NCBI GenBank assembly: GCA_013205585.1
Contig: JABMML010000249.1
Location: 1 to 7,499, forward strand
Direction of reading: 5' to 3'
Length of the DNA: 7,499 bases
From: Chitinophagaceae bacterium
Lineage (GTDB): Bacteria; Bacteroidota; Bacteroidia; Chitinophagales; Chitinophagaceae
Below are positions 7,351-7,499 of this stretch, one piece after another; the first letter of the stretch is position 1, and each line of letters starts with the position of its first letter. Both the position numbers and the translations under genes were made by a program. The notes under the pieces are model-generated. The model ran no database searches. It worked only from the letters and a program-made list of their open reading frames with translations, and was not told the DNA's origin.

Positions 7351-7382
7351 CAATTATACTATTTTAATTCATTAATTATCAA
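7351..7382 (-). promoter_or_regulatory. Candidate der promoter
   Basis: On the - strand, TTG (complement of 7380-7382) is followed after 21 nt by TATAATTG (complement of 7351-7358). That fits the Bacteroidota TAnnTTTG -7 element with one mismatch, 20 nt before the der ATG. The region is about 8% GC, so chance matches are likely. Confidence 0.35.
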
Positions 7383-7403
7383 TATATTAATTAAATATTG
7401 ATA
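7377..7403. repeat. 9-bp inverted repeat in the era-der gap
   Basis: The arms TATCAATAT (7377-7385) and ATATTGATA (7395-7403) are perfect complements across the spacer ATTAATTAA. The repeat begins 10 bp past the era stop and overlaps the putative -33 element of the der promoter. It may be an operator-like site, a weak 3'-end hairpin for era, or a by-product of extreme AT content. Confidence 0.45.
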
Positions 7404-7413
7404 TTTGAATTTC

Positions 7414-7499
7414 TTAGTACCCAAATTCTTTTAACTTCGTCTCATTGTCTCTCCACTTAGGCTTCACTTTTACAAACAATTCCAAGTACACTTTAGAGC
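7414..7499 (-). CDS. era: GTPase Era, C-terminal fragment (cut by window edge)
   Basis: The last 27 codons and stop of a gene that continues beyond the right edge read SKVYLELFVKVKPKWRDNET then KLKEFGY. This matches the end of the Era KH domain (compare the E. coli pattern LELWVKVK..W......L..LGY). Era is an essential GTPase that binds the 3' end of 16S rRNA during 30S assembly. Only the tail is visible, but the VKVK..W motif, the terminal FGY and adjacency to der, a common Bacteroidota arrangement, support the call. Confidence 0.85.
   Translation of the reverse strand, partial: SKVYLELFVKVKPKWRDNETKLKEFGY

Overview
The window looks like core chromosome of an AT-rich member of the phylum Bacteroidota, possibly near the Chitinophagaceae/Sphingobacteriia (inference). 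The evidence is a PorQ-type component of the type IX secretion system, which is restricted to this phylum, a Lon protease with a Bacteroidota-style N-terminus, two promoter candidates resembling the Bacteroidota TTTG / TAnnTTTG pattern, and no obvious Shine-Dalgarno sequences. No insertion sequence, phage gene, CRISPR array, tRNA or rRNA is visible.

Layout. On the + strand, positions 1-2054 hold the 3' part of a class A penicillin-binding protein (PBP1A type: glycosyltransferase plus transpeptidase), whose N-terminus lies off the left edge. Everything else is on the - strand. Read in its own direction from the right edge it is: the last 27 codons of era (7499-7414), an 83-bp region of about 8% GC, der (7330-5993), a short spacer with a promoter candidate, a 55-codon Ala/Thr-rich repeat lipoprotein (5880-5713) ending in a strong intrinsic terminator, a 130-bp leader dense in small inverted repeats, lon (5511-3109), and porQ 17 bp further on (3091-2051). 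The stop codons of porQ and the PBP overlap tail to tail.

How the genes relate. Era and Der are ribosome-assembly GTPases. Lon is the cytoplasmic ATP-dependent quality-control protease. PorQ is an outer-membrane barrel of the type IX secretion system, and the PBP builds peptidoglycan. Lon and porQ are probably cotranscribed. The lipoprotein is probably its own transcription unit. The rest is a housekeeping neighbourhood, not a dedicated system.

I found no convincing undescribed multi-gene system. The items most worth a second look are the tiny repeat lipoprotein with its double-hairpin 3' end, the dyad cluster in front of lon, the GTG start of lon, and the inverted repeat over the putative der promoter.
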